A stretch of DNA of 64,000 bases. It comes from Aliishimia sp039978895. GTDB taxonomy: Bacteria > Pseudomonadota > Alphaproteobacteria > Rhodobacterales > Rhodobacteraceae. Of the stretch, positions 39,460 through 49,384 are shown piece by piece. The stretch's first letter is position 1. Each line of letters starts with the position of its first letter. The stretch spans positions 62,001 to 126,000 of the forward strand of contig JBDWAL010000046.1 of the NCBI GenBank assembly GCA_039978895.1, given 5' to 3'. The translations under genes were made by a program, and so were the position numbers. The notes beneath the pieces were generated by a model, which saw only the letters and a program-made list of their open reading frames with translations, ran no database searches and was not told the DNA's origin.

Positions 39460-41337
39460 ATGAGCAAACCAACCGACAACCCCGCTGACCCGTTCAAGAA
39501 GGCACTCGCCGAGGCTTCTAAGGTCATGGCGAATGATCCTGATTTGAACGTGTCCTACACTGTGGATCCGTCAGGTTTGTCTGGCGATTCCATGCGCTTG
39601 CCGCAGGTGTCGCGTCGGATGACCCGCGAAGAAGTGATGCTTGCTCGGGGGACAGCAGATGCGTTGGCATTAAATCGGCGTTATCACAACGAAGGCACAC
39701 ACGCGCGCTATACACCGCAAGGTGAAATGGCGCGTGATCTTTATGAAGCGATGGAAACGGCGCGTTGTGAAGCGATGGGCGCGCGCGATATGCCGGGCAC
39801 TGCCGGGAATATCGATGCCAAGATCAAACACGAAGCTCTGCGGCGTGGGTATGATCAATGCAAAGAGCCATCCGAGGCCCCTCTGTCGGTTGCTGCCGGG
39901 TATATGATCCGCCACCTTGCGACCGGACGGGATTTGCCTGCAGGCGCGCAAAACGTGATGGAGTTGTGGAAGCCTTTCATCGAAGAACAGGCCGGCGGAA
40001 CGCTTGAAGAGCTGGATGATATGCTCTCGGATCAAGCGGAATTTGCAAAATTTGCCCGCAAAGTGATCAAAGACCTTGGCTACGGCGACCAGCTTGGCGA
40101 AGACCCTGATCAATTTGACGAAGACCAGCAAGACGACGCAGAAGAAAGCGGCGAAGAGCAGGAAGATCCCGACAGCACCGGTCAAGATGACGAGGGCGAC
40201 GAAGACGCCGAAGGCACGCCCGAACAAAGCCAAGAAGAACAGCAGGACGCCGCGCAAGCCCAAGTCTCTATGGATGAGATGGCCGATCAGGAGATAGGCG
40301 AAGAGGCTGAAATGCCCGAGGGCGATGCCCCGCTTGAGCCACCTGCCCCGCAACCTGTGTCCGACGCCGACCCCGATTACAAAGTCTATTCAGCCGAAAA
40401 CGACGAAGAAATCACTGCCGAGGACCTCGCAGAACCGGTTGAGCTGGAACGCCTGCGCGCCTATTTGGATCAGCAATTGGAGCCATTGAAAGGCGCCGTG
40501 TCGCGCTTGGCCAACAAACTGCAACGCCGCCTGCAAGCCCAGCAAAACCGCTCGTGGGAATTCGACCGCGAAGAAGGCATTCTGGACGCCGGTCGTCTTG
40601 CACGCATCGTGGCCAGCCCGACCACATCCTTGTCGTTCAAAGTCGAGAAAGACACTGAATTCCGCGACACTGTTGTGACGTTGCTGTTGGACAATTCGGG
40701 TTCCATGCGGGGACGCCCGATCTCTATTGCGGCGATTTGTGCGGACGTTCTGGCGCGCACACTTGAGCGGTGCAATGTGAAGGTCGAAATTCTCGGCTTC
40801 ACCACGCGCGCATGGAAAGGTGGCCAAGCGCGTGAAGCATGGTTGAACGATGGGCGCCCCCAACAACCCGGACGGCTCAACGATTTACGCCACATCATCT
40901 ACAAAGGTGCTGACGCCCCATGGCGGCGCGCGCGACCAAACTTGGGTCTGATGATGAAGGAAGGATTGCTGAAAGAAAACATCGACGGCGAAGCCTTGGA
41001 ATGGGCACACCGTCGTATGTTGGCACGTCCAGAGGCGCGGAAGATTCTGATGGTTATCTCAGACGGGGCCCCTGTCGACGATTCAACCTTGTCCGTTAAC
41101 CCCGCGAATTATCTGGAAAAACACCTGCGCGATGTGATCGCCATGGTCGAGAAACGCCGCATGGTGGAACTGCTGGCAATTGGGATCGGGCATGATGTGA
41201 CCCGCTACTATGACCGCGCTGTTACGATCACGGATGTTGAACAATTGGCTGGTGCAATGACTGAACAACTGGCCGCGCTTTTTGACAATGATCCTCGTGC
41301 GCGTGCTCGCGTGATGGGCATGAAGCGCGCGTCCTAA
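39460..41337 (+). CDS. cobT: Cobaltochelatase subunit CobT
   Basis: The 625-residue partner of CobS in the cobaltochelatase. The layout is standard: an N-terminal helical domain (to about 210), a highly acidic Asp/Glu/Gln linker (about 210-310), and a C-terminal von Willebrand A domain with the MIDAS motif DNSGSMRG at about 411, the later Thr/Asp positions near GFTTRAWKGG, and VISDGAPVDDSTL. The MIDAS metal site is thought to contact CobN. The ATG at 39460 has AAGGGA six bases upstream. The lipoprotein gene immediately before it is unusual. Confidence 0.95.
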   Translation: MSKPTDNPADPFKKALAEASKVMANDPDLNVSYTVDPSGLSGDSMRLPQVSRRMTREEVMLARGTADALALNRRYHNEGTHARYTPQGEMARDLYEAMETARCEAMGARDMPGTAGNIDAKIKHEALRRGYDQCKEPSEAPLSVAAGYMIRHLATGRDLPAGAQNVMELWKPFIEEQAGGTLEELDDMLSDQAEFAKFARKVIKDLGYGDQLGEDPDQFDEDQQDDAEESGEEQEDPDSTGQDDEGDEDAEGTPEQSQEEQQDAAQAQVSMDEMADQEIGEEAEMPEGDAPLEPPAPQPVSDADPDYKVYSAENDEEITAEDLAEPVELERLRAYLDQQLEPLKGAVSRLANKLQRRLQAQQNRSWEFDREEGILDAGRLARIVASPTTSLSFKVEKDTEFRDTVVTLLLDNSGSMRGRPISIAAICADVLARTLERCNVKVEILGFTTRAWKGGQAREAWLNDGRPQQPGRLNDLRHIIYKGADAPWRRARPNLGLMMKEGLLKENIDGEALEWAHRRMLARPEARKILMVISDGAPVDDSTLSVNPANYLEKHLRDVIAMVEKRRMVELLAIGIGHDVTRYYDRAVTITDVEQLAGAMTEQLAALFDNDPRARARVMGMKRAS

Positions 41338-41412
41338 CGCCGACTTTCTGGAACATGAGGCTTCTTTTCGTCCGGTTCCATTGAGTCCATTTAGCAATGT
41401 GAAGGAGCGGCG

Positions 41413-43206
41413 ATGTATCAGAGTTTTGAGGTCACAGCCCGACCAGAACAGGGACCAGCACGTCTAGCAGCCCTGCGCGAAGTTCTACGGGCTGAAGGGT
41501 TTGACGGATTTATCATCCCCCGCGCCGACGCCCATCAAGGCGAATACGTTGCCCCGCGTGATGATCGCTTGTCTTGGGTCAGTGGCTTTACGGGATCAGC
41601 CGGATTTTGCATCGCACTGCTCGACGACGCGGGCGTTTTCATCGACGGTCGTTACCGCACCCAAGTGAAAACCCAAGTTGATCTGGGCCATTTCGCGCCA
41701 GTCCCATGGCCCGAAACCCAACCCGGACCATGGCTACGAACCCAATTGCCCGATGGCGGGCGCGTGGCGTATGATCCATGGCTTTATACCGCAGGGCAAC
41801 TCGCAGCGCTGCAGGCTGCTTTGGACAGCAGCGGCATCGAGCTTGTGAAATCAGACAATCTTGTGGATCGAATTTGGGACGATCAGCCTGCCCCACCAAT
41901 GGGCCCCGCAAAAGCGCATCCCATCGAGTTCGCGGGACAAGCTTATCAAGACAAGTGCCGTAGTTTGGCGCAAGATTTAAAGGCTGCAACATTGTCTGCG
42001 GCTGTGATTACATTGCCTGATTCAATCTGTTGGTTGCTCAATTTGCGTGGCGCAGATGTGCCTCGCAACCCGGTTTTGCATGGGTTTGCCATTTTACATG
42101 CAGACGCAACTGTCGATCTATTTGTCCCCGCAAACAAGCTGACTGAGGTCGCAGACCATTTGGGCGACACTGTTCGCGTGCATGAACCGGATACATTCTT
42201 GGATGTTGTCTCCGCGTTAGAGGGGCGGGTTTTACTGGACAAACTCACCATACCCGTAGCCGTGCAAGACTGTTTGGGCGAGCAGGCCGTATTGGGCAGT
42301 GACCCCTGCGCGCTGCCAAAAGCACGCAAGAATTCCGCCGAAATCGAAGGCAGTGCAGCCGCGCATTTGCGCGATGGTGCGGCTGTGGTCGAATTGCTTG
42401 CATGGCTGGATGCGCAAGCCCCCGGAACGCTACGCGAGACAGATGTCGTCACACGGTTGGAAACCGCCCGCAGACAAGACAATGCCCTGCGCGATATCTC
42501 GTTTGAGACGATTTCTGGCACAGGCCCAAACGGCGCCATCATGCATTACCGTGTGACCGAAGACACAGATAGCACATTGGAAGACGGGCATTTGTTGGTG
42601 TTGGATTCAGGTGGCCAATATCTGGACGGCACAACGGATATCACACGCACGATCGCCATAGGTTCCCCCCCTGAGGAAGCGCGCCAGTGTTTCACACGGG
42701 TGTTGCAAGGTATGATTGGCATGTCACGCCTTAGATGGCCTTTGGGCTTGGCTGGACGCGACATTGAAATGATTGGACGTCTGCCCTTGTGGATGGCCGG
42801 ACAAGACTTTGACCACGGATTGGGTCATGGTGTCGGCGCGTATTTGTCCGTGCATGAAGGCCCACAACGATTGAGTCGCGCCAGCACCGTGCCCTTGGAA
42901 CCAGGTATGATCTTGTCAAACGAGCCCGGATATTACCGCGAAGGGGCTTTTGGCATTCGCATCGAAAACCTTCTTGTGGTGCAGGATGCACCGGGTCTTC
43001 CGGGCGGTGATGATCATCGTAAAATGCTGAAATGGCGGAATTTAACATTTGCGCCCATTGATCGTAGGTTGATTGTCCTAAACATGTTAACAGACGCAGA
43101 GCGCGCTTGGATAAACGCATATCACGCACAAGTTCTAGAGTTGATCAGCCCTCGGGTCAGCGGGGATACCGCGACTTGGTTGGACAGCGCCTGCGCGGCT
43201 CTATAA
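41413..43206 (+). CDS. pepP: Xaa-Pro aminopeptidase (M24 family)
   Basis: Cytoplasmic dinuclear-metal aminopeptidase that removes an N-terminal residue followed by proline. The 597-residue chain has two creatinase-like N-terminal domains (to about 310), the long form also found in eukaryotic APP1, and a C-terminal pita-bread domain. Metal ligands lie in LVLDSGGQYLDGTTDITRT (two Asp), HGLGHGVGAYLSVHEGP (His), ILSNEPGYY (Glu) and GIRIENL (Glu), all intact. AAGGAG precedes the ATG by 6 bases. It is 75 bases after cobT and probably has its own promoter. Confidence 0.92.
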   Translation: MYQSFEVTARPEQGPARLAALREVLRAEGFDGFIIPRADAHQGEYVAPRDDRLSWVSGFTGSAGFCIALLDDAGVFIDGRYRTQVKTQVDLGHFAPVPWPETQPGPWLRTQLPDGGRVAYDPWLYTAGQLAALQAALDSSGIELVKSDNLVDRIWDDQPAPPMGPAKAHPIEFAGQAYQDKCRSLAQDLKAATLSAAVITLPDSICWLLNLRGADVPRNPVLHGFAILHADATVDLFVPANKLTEVADHLGDTVRVHEPDTFLDVVSALEGRVLLDKLTIPVAVQDCLGEQAVLGSDPCALPKARKNSAEIEGSAAAHLRDGAAVVELLAWLDAQAPGTLRETDVVTRLETARRQDNALRDISFETISGTGPNGAIMHYRVTEDTDSTLEDGHLLVLDSGGQYLDGTTDITRTIAIGSPPEEARQCFTRVLQGMIGMSRLRWPLGLAGRDIEMIGRLPLWMAGQDFDHGLGHGVGAYLSVHEGPQRLSRASTVPLEPGMILSNEPGYYREGAFGIRIENLLVVQDAPGLPGGDDHRKMLKWRNLTFAPIDRRLIVLNMLTDAERAWINAYHAQVLELISPRVSGDTATWLDSACAAL

Positions 43207-43282
43207 CGTATCACAAACGTGTTTCTCCGCTCCGTCAAAACCCCGAAAGGGGAAGCGGACGGGATAAAAAGGGATCAAGCAC

Positions 43283-43627
43283 ATGGCAGACCAAATTCGG
43301 ATCACAAAAGCTGTAGGCCGATATAGTGTCAGGGCTGGCGGCGCCGTTCTTGGCGAAACCGAAAACGCGCTTGAATTGTCCGAAGGGGACTATCCAACAG
43401 TGATTTACTTCCCGCGTGCTGACATCGCGATGGCGTTTCTTGATCTGACCGATAAATCGACGCATTGCCCGCATAAAGGCGACGCCAGTTACTACTCCGT
43501 CGTGACCAAATCCACCACGTTGGAAAACGCTGCTTGGACCTACGAAACACCCCATGATGGCGTTGCGCGGATCAAAGATCATCTCGCGTTTTATTCCAAC
43601 GATGGCGTAACCGTTGAAAAGATTTAA
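43283..43627 (+). CDS. DUF427 domain protein
   Basis: A 114-residue protein that consists of one DUF427 domain, a small beta-barrel of unknown activity. Typical elements are GGAVLGETENALELSE, TVIYFPRADIAMAFL, the HCPHKGDASYYSV stretch and the final RIKDHLAFYSNDGVTVE. The HCPHKG motif with its Cys and two His could bind a metal or form the active site. It lies 76 bases after pepP; a nested hairpin with a CCCC-GAAA-GGGG core (43241-43252) is between them without a T-run. DUF427 genes are usually found as single units. Confidence 0.85.
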   Translation: MADQIRITKAVGRYSVRAGGAVLGETENALELSEGDYPTVIYFPRADIAMAFLDLTDKSTHCPHKGDASYYSVVTKSTTLENAAWTYETPHDGVARIKDHLAFYSNDGVTVEKI

Positions 43628-43737
43628 GAATATTTCGCCCCCATAGCATTGAAACCACTCTTCAGACGTTGGTCAAGGATGTCGCCCGCAGCGCAAAGGC
43701 CGCGCTGAGAGACACCTTTCACAATGGAAATTTGGGC

Positions 43738-45426
43738 TCAGCTATGTTCTTCGGCAGCTGTCGCGGCCAAAGCGCGATTGTAAGCCTTTAGTGCATCAAC
43801 ATGGAACAATGCGCCAACCAGTTCGGGCGGCGCGTCTTCGCCAGACAACGTCACAATCGGGATGAACCCCACGCCCAATCGGTCAAACATGGGGATTGCA
43901 GTTTCCAATGTCCCGTTGGCATCCACATACACACCCTGCCCGATCATGTCCCAACACACGGCATCTTCCGCAGCCTCAGGATGTTCAGGCGGGCGCATCA
44001 CGTTTGAAACGCCAAACATCGCCAGCAAATAGGCCTGAGGGCCTGCTGCCAAATGAATGCCACGCCGCTCCAACTGGGAAAGAAAGAAGCTGCGATCCAC
44101 CAAACGCGATGACAACGCAGTCGACATCGACACAGCGACCATAACAGCAAGGCCCGTTTGCCAGTCACCAGTCAATTCAAACACAATAAGGGTGGTCGAA
44201 ATCGGTGCGCCAAGTACCGCAGCCGCAACCGCGCCCATTCCAGCCAGAGCATAGAGCGTCACAGCGCCGGACCAGTCGGGAAGCACGCTGGTTGCAACCA
44301 AGCCAAACCCTAAACCAACCAAAGCCCCAACCATAAGAGACGGCGAAAACACACCCCCGCCCATGCGACCCGCGATCGTAATGGCTACGGCGATTGTCTT
44401 GAGAATAGCAAACACAACGGCTTCATGAAACGCGAGCTGTCCCGTCAACGCCATCGATGTCGTCTCATATCCGACCCCGATGATGTGCGGATAAAAGATT
44501 GCCAACGCGCCAAGCATACCGCCAGCAACCGCTGGGCGCAGCCATCGTGGCAGACCGGTTTTAGTCTGCACACGAGTGCCCATTTCATCAGCCCAAAACA
44601 CGGCCCGCATCAATAGCACCGCCACCAAACCGCTGATCAAACCAAGCATCAGAAAGGCTGGTAATTCGACATAAAAGCCAAGTGCATCGCCACTGGGCAA
44701 TGCAAACTCCGTTACGCCGCCATATTCCAATCGGTTGATGATGGTCCCCGCGACAGAGGCGATCACAATCGGGGCAAATGCGTGTACAGCAAAATGGCGC
44801 AACACAACTTCTAGTGCAAACAAGGCCCCCGCTATAGGCGCGTTGAAACTGGCGGACACCGCAGCAGCCACGGCGCAGCCCAACAGATCGCGCCCAGTAA
44901 TGCCATCAGCTGAAATCCGATTGCTCACCCACGTGGAAATCACGCCAGCCATATGTACAACCGGGCCTTCCCGGCCAGACGAGCCCCCCGAACTGAGCGT
45001 GATCATTGAGGCAAGCGCGGATGCCAAGCCAGCTTTGACCTCAACACGGCCATCTTGCATGGCGGCACCTTCGATCACATCCGCGACTGAGCGCGACCGT
45101 GCATCGGGTGTAAACTTGTGTAAAATCAGCCCAACCAGCAACCCACCGACAATGGGAATCACCAAAACCCAAAACCATGGAAGACTTTGCGCAAAACTAT
45201 GTAGGTGCTGCACGTCATCTGTACCATAAAGACGCGCTTGCAACTGCTCGATGCCTTTGCGGAAGAACAACGCGGCGGTGCCTGCTGCAATCCCAACAAT
45301 CAAAGCGATGAACCAAAATTGAATTTGGCTGGGTCCACGATGCCGCATCACCTGCCAACCTTCTTTGCAGGTATTCACAGCGACTTGCAGCTGTTGGTTC
45401 AAAGCGGAGGGCGGCAACTGGGACAT
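43738..45426 (-). CDS. ClC-family chloride transporter/channel with CBS-like tail
   Basis: A 562-residue membrane protein of the ClC family, with about 10 to 12 hydrophobic segments through residue 445 and a CBS-like end (about 470-555). The gating glutamate is present as Glu153 in GGSSGREGPVVH. GGGVFSPSLM corresponds to GxFxP. The position of the internal proton glutamate of E. coli ClC (Glu203) is Val207 in LFALEVVLRHF, and the usual GSGIP loop reads ARSRSVADV. These are traits of uncoupled or divergent ClCs, so anion channel activity or a changed coupling is possible. Only about one CBS repeat is recognisable. No partner gene is adjacent. Confidence 0.88.
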   Translation of the reverse strand: MSQLPPSALNQQLQVAVNTCKEGWQVMRHRGPSQIQFWFIALIVGIAAGTAALFFRKGIEQLQARLYGTDDVQHLHSFAQSLPWFWVLVIPIVGGLLVGLILHKFTPDARSRSVADVIEGAAMQDGRVEVKAGLASALASMITLSSGGSSGREGPVVHMAGVISTWVSNRISADGITGRDLLGCAVAAAVSASFNAPIAGALFALEVVLRHFAVHAFAPIVIASVAGTIINRLEYGGVTEFALPSGDALGFYVELPAFLMLGLISGLVAVLLMRAVFWADEMGTRVQTKTGLPRWLRPAVAGGMLGALAIFYPHIIGVGYETTSMALTGQLAFHEAVVFAILKTIAVAITIAGRMGGGVFSPSLMVGALVGLGFGLVATSVLPDWSGAVTLYALAGMGAVAAAVLGAPISTTLIVFELTGDWQTGLAVMVAVSMSTALSSRLVDRSFFLSQLERRGIHLAAGPQAYLLAMFGVSNVMRPPEHPEAAEDAVCWDMIGQGVYVDANGTLETAIPMFDRLGVGFIPIVTLSGEDAPPELVGALFHVDALKAYNRALAATAAEEHS

Positions 45427-45562
45427 TATTTCCGAGACAGTACGCGGGAAAAGTTATGTTCTGATACGCATCTGGATCGATAGCGAAAAGAGTTTATCTT
45501 AAACTTTCGGGCAATTTTGTTGAGTGACCCCGCACTCACACACGATATACGTGTATGTGCTA

Positions 45563-47212
45563 CTATCCCGACAATAATGTACGCGACGCCGCTCGGGCTT
45601 CCTCGGTAATTCTATCGCCAGAAATCATACGTGCGATCTCGTCAACACGTGCGGTTTCTTCCAGTGGGACTACTGTCGACGTCGTCATCCCCTTATCGAC
45701 ACGTTTTTCAACCCGCCAATGATGCGCACCAAGTGCCGCCACTTGCGGCGAATGCGTGACCACAAGGACTTGGCCATCAGACGCCAAAGCAGACAAGCGT
45801 CGACCAACCGCATCGGCGGTCGCCCCACCGACACCACGGTCGATTTCATCAAAAATCATCGTCAAACCCTTTTGATCTTGGGTCAGACAAACTTTCAATG
45901 CCAGCAAGAAACGCGACAATTCCCCACCTGATGCGATCTTGTTCAATGGACCTGCGGGCGCACCAGGATTGGTGGCAACTGTAAAGGCTACGGTGTCGCG
46001 CCCCAACGGTCCGGCAGGTTCTTCGGTTATTTGTGTTTCAAAGACAGCGCGGTCCATTTTCAAGGGCGCAAGTTCAGCGCTGACTGCTTTGTCCAGCTTT
46101 TTGGCAGCTGTCACGCGTTTGTCGTGCAAAGTATCGGCGGCCTTGTCGTAACGCCCTTGAGCGACAGAGAGTTCACTTTCCAACCGCGCCAAGTCCGCAT
46201 CACCCGCATCTAATGCCGTGAGCTTTGTACGTAATTGTTCGGCCAAAGCCGCCAACTCATCCGGGGCCACATCGTATTTGCGCGCCAATCCACGTAAAGC
46301 AAACAACCGCTCTTCGGTATTTTCCAATTCAGAGGGGTCAAACTTGAGAGCATCCATGCAACTTTCGACGCCGTTGGCAGCATCGGCAAGCTCTGACATT
46401 GCCCGCAAAAGAGACGCCATCGGTTCGTCGAGAAGCCCCTCAGCTTTGTCGGCCGCATCTTCCAACCAGCGCAAAGCATCGCTCATTGCACCTTCCGCAC
46501 CATCATACCCCATGGCGACATGCGCACGCGTCACATCTGTGGCGATTTTCTCAGCGCCCTGCATGGCACGGCGTTGCGAATCCAGTTGTGCGTCTTCACC
46601 GGGTTCAGGTGACATCGCGTCCAACTCGGCAACGGCATGACGCAGAAATTCCTCTTCGGCGCGCACAGACTCGAGCGCCTTTTGCGCAGCGTGCAATGCA
46701 CTTTCTGCCACGCGTCGGTTAGTCCATGCCTTGCGGGTCGCCTCAATCGCGGATGTGAGCCCACCAAACGTGTCCAAGATCGTGCGGTGACCTCGTGGAT
46801 TAAGCAACCCACGGTCGTCATGTTGACCATGCAGTTCCACAAGGACGTCAGACAATGCCCGCAGCGCGTCACCGCTGGCACGTCGATCATTGATCCAAGC
46901 CGTTTTACGCCCATCCGCTCGGTTCACCCGGCGCAAGATCAACTCGTCAGAGCGTGATAGCCCGGCTTCCTCAAGAACGGCTTGGGCCGGGTGATCCTCA
47001 GCGAGGTCAAACCACGCGGTGACTTCCCCGCTATCAGCGCCTTGCCGCACAAGATCAGCACGTCCGCGCCAACCCAAAACAAATCCCAGAGAATCCAGCA
47101 GGATCGACTTCCCTGCCCCGGTTTCACCAGTCAACACATTCAATCCCGGCTGAAATTCAAGTTCCAGCCGGTCGATGATAAGCATGTCTCTTATTTCAAG
47201 CCCGCGCAGCAT
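45563..47212 (-). CDS. recN: DNA repair protein RecN
   Basis: SMC-like ATPase that holds broken DNA ends together during double-strand break repair. The 549 residues show Walker A GETGAGKS (29-36), a central coiled coil split by a hinge-like region (about 160-370), the signature segment GGELSRFLLALK and Walker B MIFDEIDRGVGGATADAVG. The length is normal for the family (about 550). It lies 48 bases after bamD on the same strand. I saw no GAAC/GTTC-type SOS box in that gap, so SOS control may come from further upstream or be absent. Confidence 0.96.
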   Translation of the reverse strand: MLRGLEIRDMLIIDRLELEFQPGLNVLTGETGAGKSILLDSLGFVLGWRGRADLVRQGADSGEVTAWFDLAEDHPAQAVLEEAGLSRSDELILRRVNRADGRKTAWINDRRASGDALRALSDVLVELHGQHDDRGLLNPRGHRTILDTFGGLTSAIEATRKAWTNRRVAESALHAAQKALESVRAEEEFLRHAVAELDAMSPEPGEDAQLDSQRRAMQGAEKIATDVTRAHVAMGYDGAEGAMSDALRWLEDAADKAEGLLDEPMASLLRAMSELADAANGVESCMDALKFDPSELENTEERLFALRGLARKYDVAPDELAALAEQLRTKLTALDAGDADLARLESELSVAQGRYDKAADTLHDKRVTAAKKLDKAVSAELAPLKMDRAVFETQITEEPAGPLGRDTVAFTVATNPGAPAGPLNKIASGGELSRFLLALKVCLTQDQKGLTMIFDEIDRGVGGATADAVGRRLSALASDGQVLVVTHSPQVAALGAHHWRVEKRVDKGMTTSTVVPLEETARVDEIARMISGDRITEEARAASRTLLSG

Positions 47213-47260
47213 TGCTTGATGTCCTGTCCCATGCGTGGTGATCCGCGCCGCGCATCTTAG

Positions 47261-48136
47261 TTAGAGCCACTTGCCCTGAACCATTTGCCGATACACTTGA
47301 GACAGCCAATTGTTGCCACTTGGACGCGCATCTAGACCGGCCCCCGTCAGCAAAGCATAGCTGTCTTCATACCAATCGGTGGACTGGAAATTGAAGCCAA
47401 GAATCGCCCCAGCCGTTTGCGCCTCGTCCGTCAGACCCAATGACAGATACGATTCGACCAAGCGGTGTAACGCCTCCGGTGTGTGAGTCGTGGTTTGGAA
47501 ATCTTCGACCACAACGCGGAAGCGATTAATGGAGGCCGCGAAGTGATCGCGTCTAAGATAGTAACGTCCGATCTCCATTTCCTTGCCAGCAAGGTGGTCA
47601 AACGCCAGATCAAATTTCAGCACTGATGATTTCGCATATTCGCTATCAGGATACCGCTCAATCACAGCGCGCAAGGATTGCAGCGCCTGAAATGTCAGGC
47701 CTTGGTCGCGCCCAACGTCGTCAATCTGATCGTAATAGCTGAGCGCCAATAAGTATTGCGCATAGGCCGCATCGTCATCATCGGGATAGAAATCGATGAA
47801 ACGTTGGGCTGCGGAGCGGCTATTTTCATAGTCCCGGTCCGTGTGATGCGAAAATGCCTGCATGATCAGGGCACGTTTGGCCAAATCACTATAAGGGTAT
47901 AGCCGCTCGATCTCTGAGAAATAGAACGCCGCATCATCTGCGCGGCTGCGTTCCAATTCATATTCTGCACGTTCGAAAATTTGCTGGGCAGAGAAGGTTT
48001 CCAAACGAACGTCTTCGTTGGATAGCCCATCGCCCCCGCCACAGGCGGTGAGACCTGCGCACAGAAATGCAATAGCCAAACTTCTTGTGACGGAGCTGCG
48101 TATGCGGCCTGTGTCAGGCCCTATGATGCCTGTCAT
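47261..48136 (-). CDS. bamD: Outer membrane assembly lipoprotein BamD
   Basis: Essential lipoprotein of the BAM complex that inserts beta-barrel proteins into the outer membrane. The 291-residue precursor has a signal peptide ending in the lipobox LTAC, then TPR-type helices: FERAEYELERSRADDAAFYF, ERLYPYSDLAKRALIMQAF, and SAAQRFIDFYPDDDDAAYA with YLLALSYYDQI. The ATG at 48136 has GAGGA 7 bases upstream and is preferred over an ATG at 48163. Its position between lpxC and recN after the dcw cluster is conserved in alphaproteobacteria. Confidence 0.95.
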   Translation of the reverse strand: MTGIIGPDTGRIRSSVTRSLAIAFLCAGLTACGGGDGLSNEDVRLETFSAQQIFERAEYELERSRADDAAFYFSEIERLYPYSDLAKRALIMQAFSHHTDRDYENSRSAAQRFIDFYPDDDDAAYAQYLLALSYYDQIDDVGRDQGLTFQALQSLRAVIERYPDSEYAKSSVLKFDLAFDHLAGKEMEIGRYYLRRDHFAASINRFRVVVEDFQTTTHTPEALHRLVESYLSLGLTDEAQTAGAILGFNFQSTDWYEDSYALLTGAGLDARPSGNNWLSQVYRQMVQGKWL

Positions 48137-48248
48137 CGCGCGGTCCTCATCCTCTTGATGCACGGGCTTTTCCCGTGCTCTTGGAATGGTCCTAGCATAT
48201 TAATTTGGCGGGCAAAATGCAGTTTTGTCACTACACGCACAGAGTTTA

Positions 48249-49172
48249 TCAGGCGACTTGTGGGATTTCGTCCCAGTGCAGTCCATATCCCGGCAAACGC
48301 TTGGCTTGCTCGGGGCCGCAACAGATCATTCGCACCGCACCCGGGGTCGCAAAAAGCTCCCGAAGCAATTGATTTGTAACAGAATGTCCAGCGCGGTTGC
48401 CTGTGTAGTGGCCAATCAATGGAGCACCAGCAAGCGCCAAATCGCCAAGCGCGTCCAACATCTTGTGGCGCACGGGCTCATCTGCGTGACGTAGACCGCC
48501 TGGGCTGATCACTTTTGCTCCATCGAACACAACTGCGTTTTCACCCGGTGTGCCACCAAGCGCCAAGCCGTTGGCCTGCATCGCATCCACATCTGCTTTA
48601 CGACAGAATGTACGGCTATCGCTGAGTTCACGGGCAAAACTGCCGTTGGACATGTTCAAAATCTTGGATTGGCGGCCAATCGCGGCGTCTTCAAAATCGA
48701 TATGGAATTCGATTTTCATCACATCTGATGGCGCAATCGTTGCCGTTGCATCGCCCACAGTGACAGAAACTGCCTTCAAGACTTCGTAGGCACGAACCGG
48801 CGCGTGAACATGTTGAATGCCACGCTGCATGATTCCACGTACAAACGGAACTGCCGAGCCGTCCAAGATTGGCACTTCTGGCCCGTCGATCTCGATCAAA
48901 GCGTTGTGAATACCGCACCCTGCCAAGGCTGCCATCACGTGTTCAACCGTAGACACAGACGCGCCTGCTTCGTTGAACAACTTCGTGCAAAGTGGGGATT
49001 GATGAACAACATCGTAACGCGCAGGGATCAAAGTGTCGCCAGCATCAATATCTGTACGTTTGAACCAAATGCCATGCTCAGCAGAGGCAGGACGAATCGT
49101 CAGACGCGCGGGTTCGCCAGAATGAAGTCCAGCCCCCACAAAAGTAACCGGTGATTTGACCGTTGTCTGCAA
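48249..49172 (-). CDS. lpxC: UDP-3-O-acyl-N-acetylglucosamine deacetylase LpxC
   Basis: Zinc enzyme for the committed step of lipid A synthesis. The 307-residue chain shows all zinc ligands: His78 in STVEHVMAALAG, His236 and Asp240 in HKMLDALGDLALAG. The catalytic base Glu77 and acid His263 (GHYTGNRAGHSVTN) are present. FVGAGLHSGEPARLTIRPA is the family's opening. It sits between ftsZ and bamD, as in many proteobacteria, with a 212-base upstream spacer that includes the ftsZ terminator, so it probably has its own promoter. Confidence 0.97.
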   Translation of the reverse strand: MQTTVKSPVTFVGAGLHSGEPARLTIRPASAEHGIWFKRTDIDAGDTLIPARYDVVHQSPLCTKLFNEAGASVSTVEHVMAALAGCGIHNALIEIDGPEVPILDGSAVPFVRGIMQRGIQHVHAPVRAYEVLKAVSVTVGDATATIAPSDVMKIEFHIDFEDAAIGRQSKILNMSNGSFARELSDSRTFCRKADVDAMQANGLALGGTPGENAVVFDGAKVISPGGLRHADEPVRHKMLDALGDLALAGAPLIGHYTGNRAGHSVTNQLLRELFATPGAVRMICCGPEQAKRLPGYGLHWDEIPQVA

Positions 49173-49333
49173 GTCGTCCTCGTTCCGCGATCTCTGGTAT
49201 CGCTCTAGTTCTTTGTTGAACTATAAATACGGTGCAGAGGGATTTGCCTCAACTCACTCTTTGCAACGGTCTGAAACATAGGCAGATTCTGCGGCGCAAC
49301 ATCGCGCACCAACAGTTAAGCGCCTGATTTAAA

Positions 49334-49362
49334 TAGAAAAGACCGCCCAAAAGGCGGCCTTT
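49334..49362 (-). terminator. Terminator after ftsZ
   Basis: On the reverse strand AAAGGCCGCC, loop TTTTG, GGCGGTCTTT, with one A-C mismatch, then more Ts. It lies 23 bases after the ftsZ stop and separates ftsZ from lpxC transcription. Confidence 0.8.
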
Positions 49363-49384
49363 ACACTGTAACATTGTGTCAGTT

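Noticed and set aside
45535..45560. ACACG-ATATA-CGTGT inverted repeat after recN
   Set aside because: Short A/T-centred stem without a T-run; not enough for a terminator or operator call.
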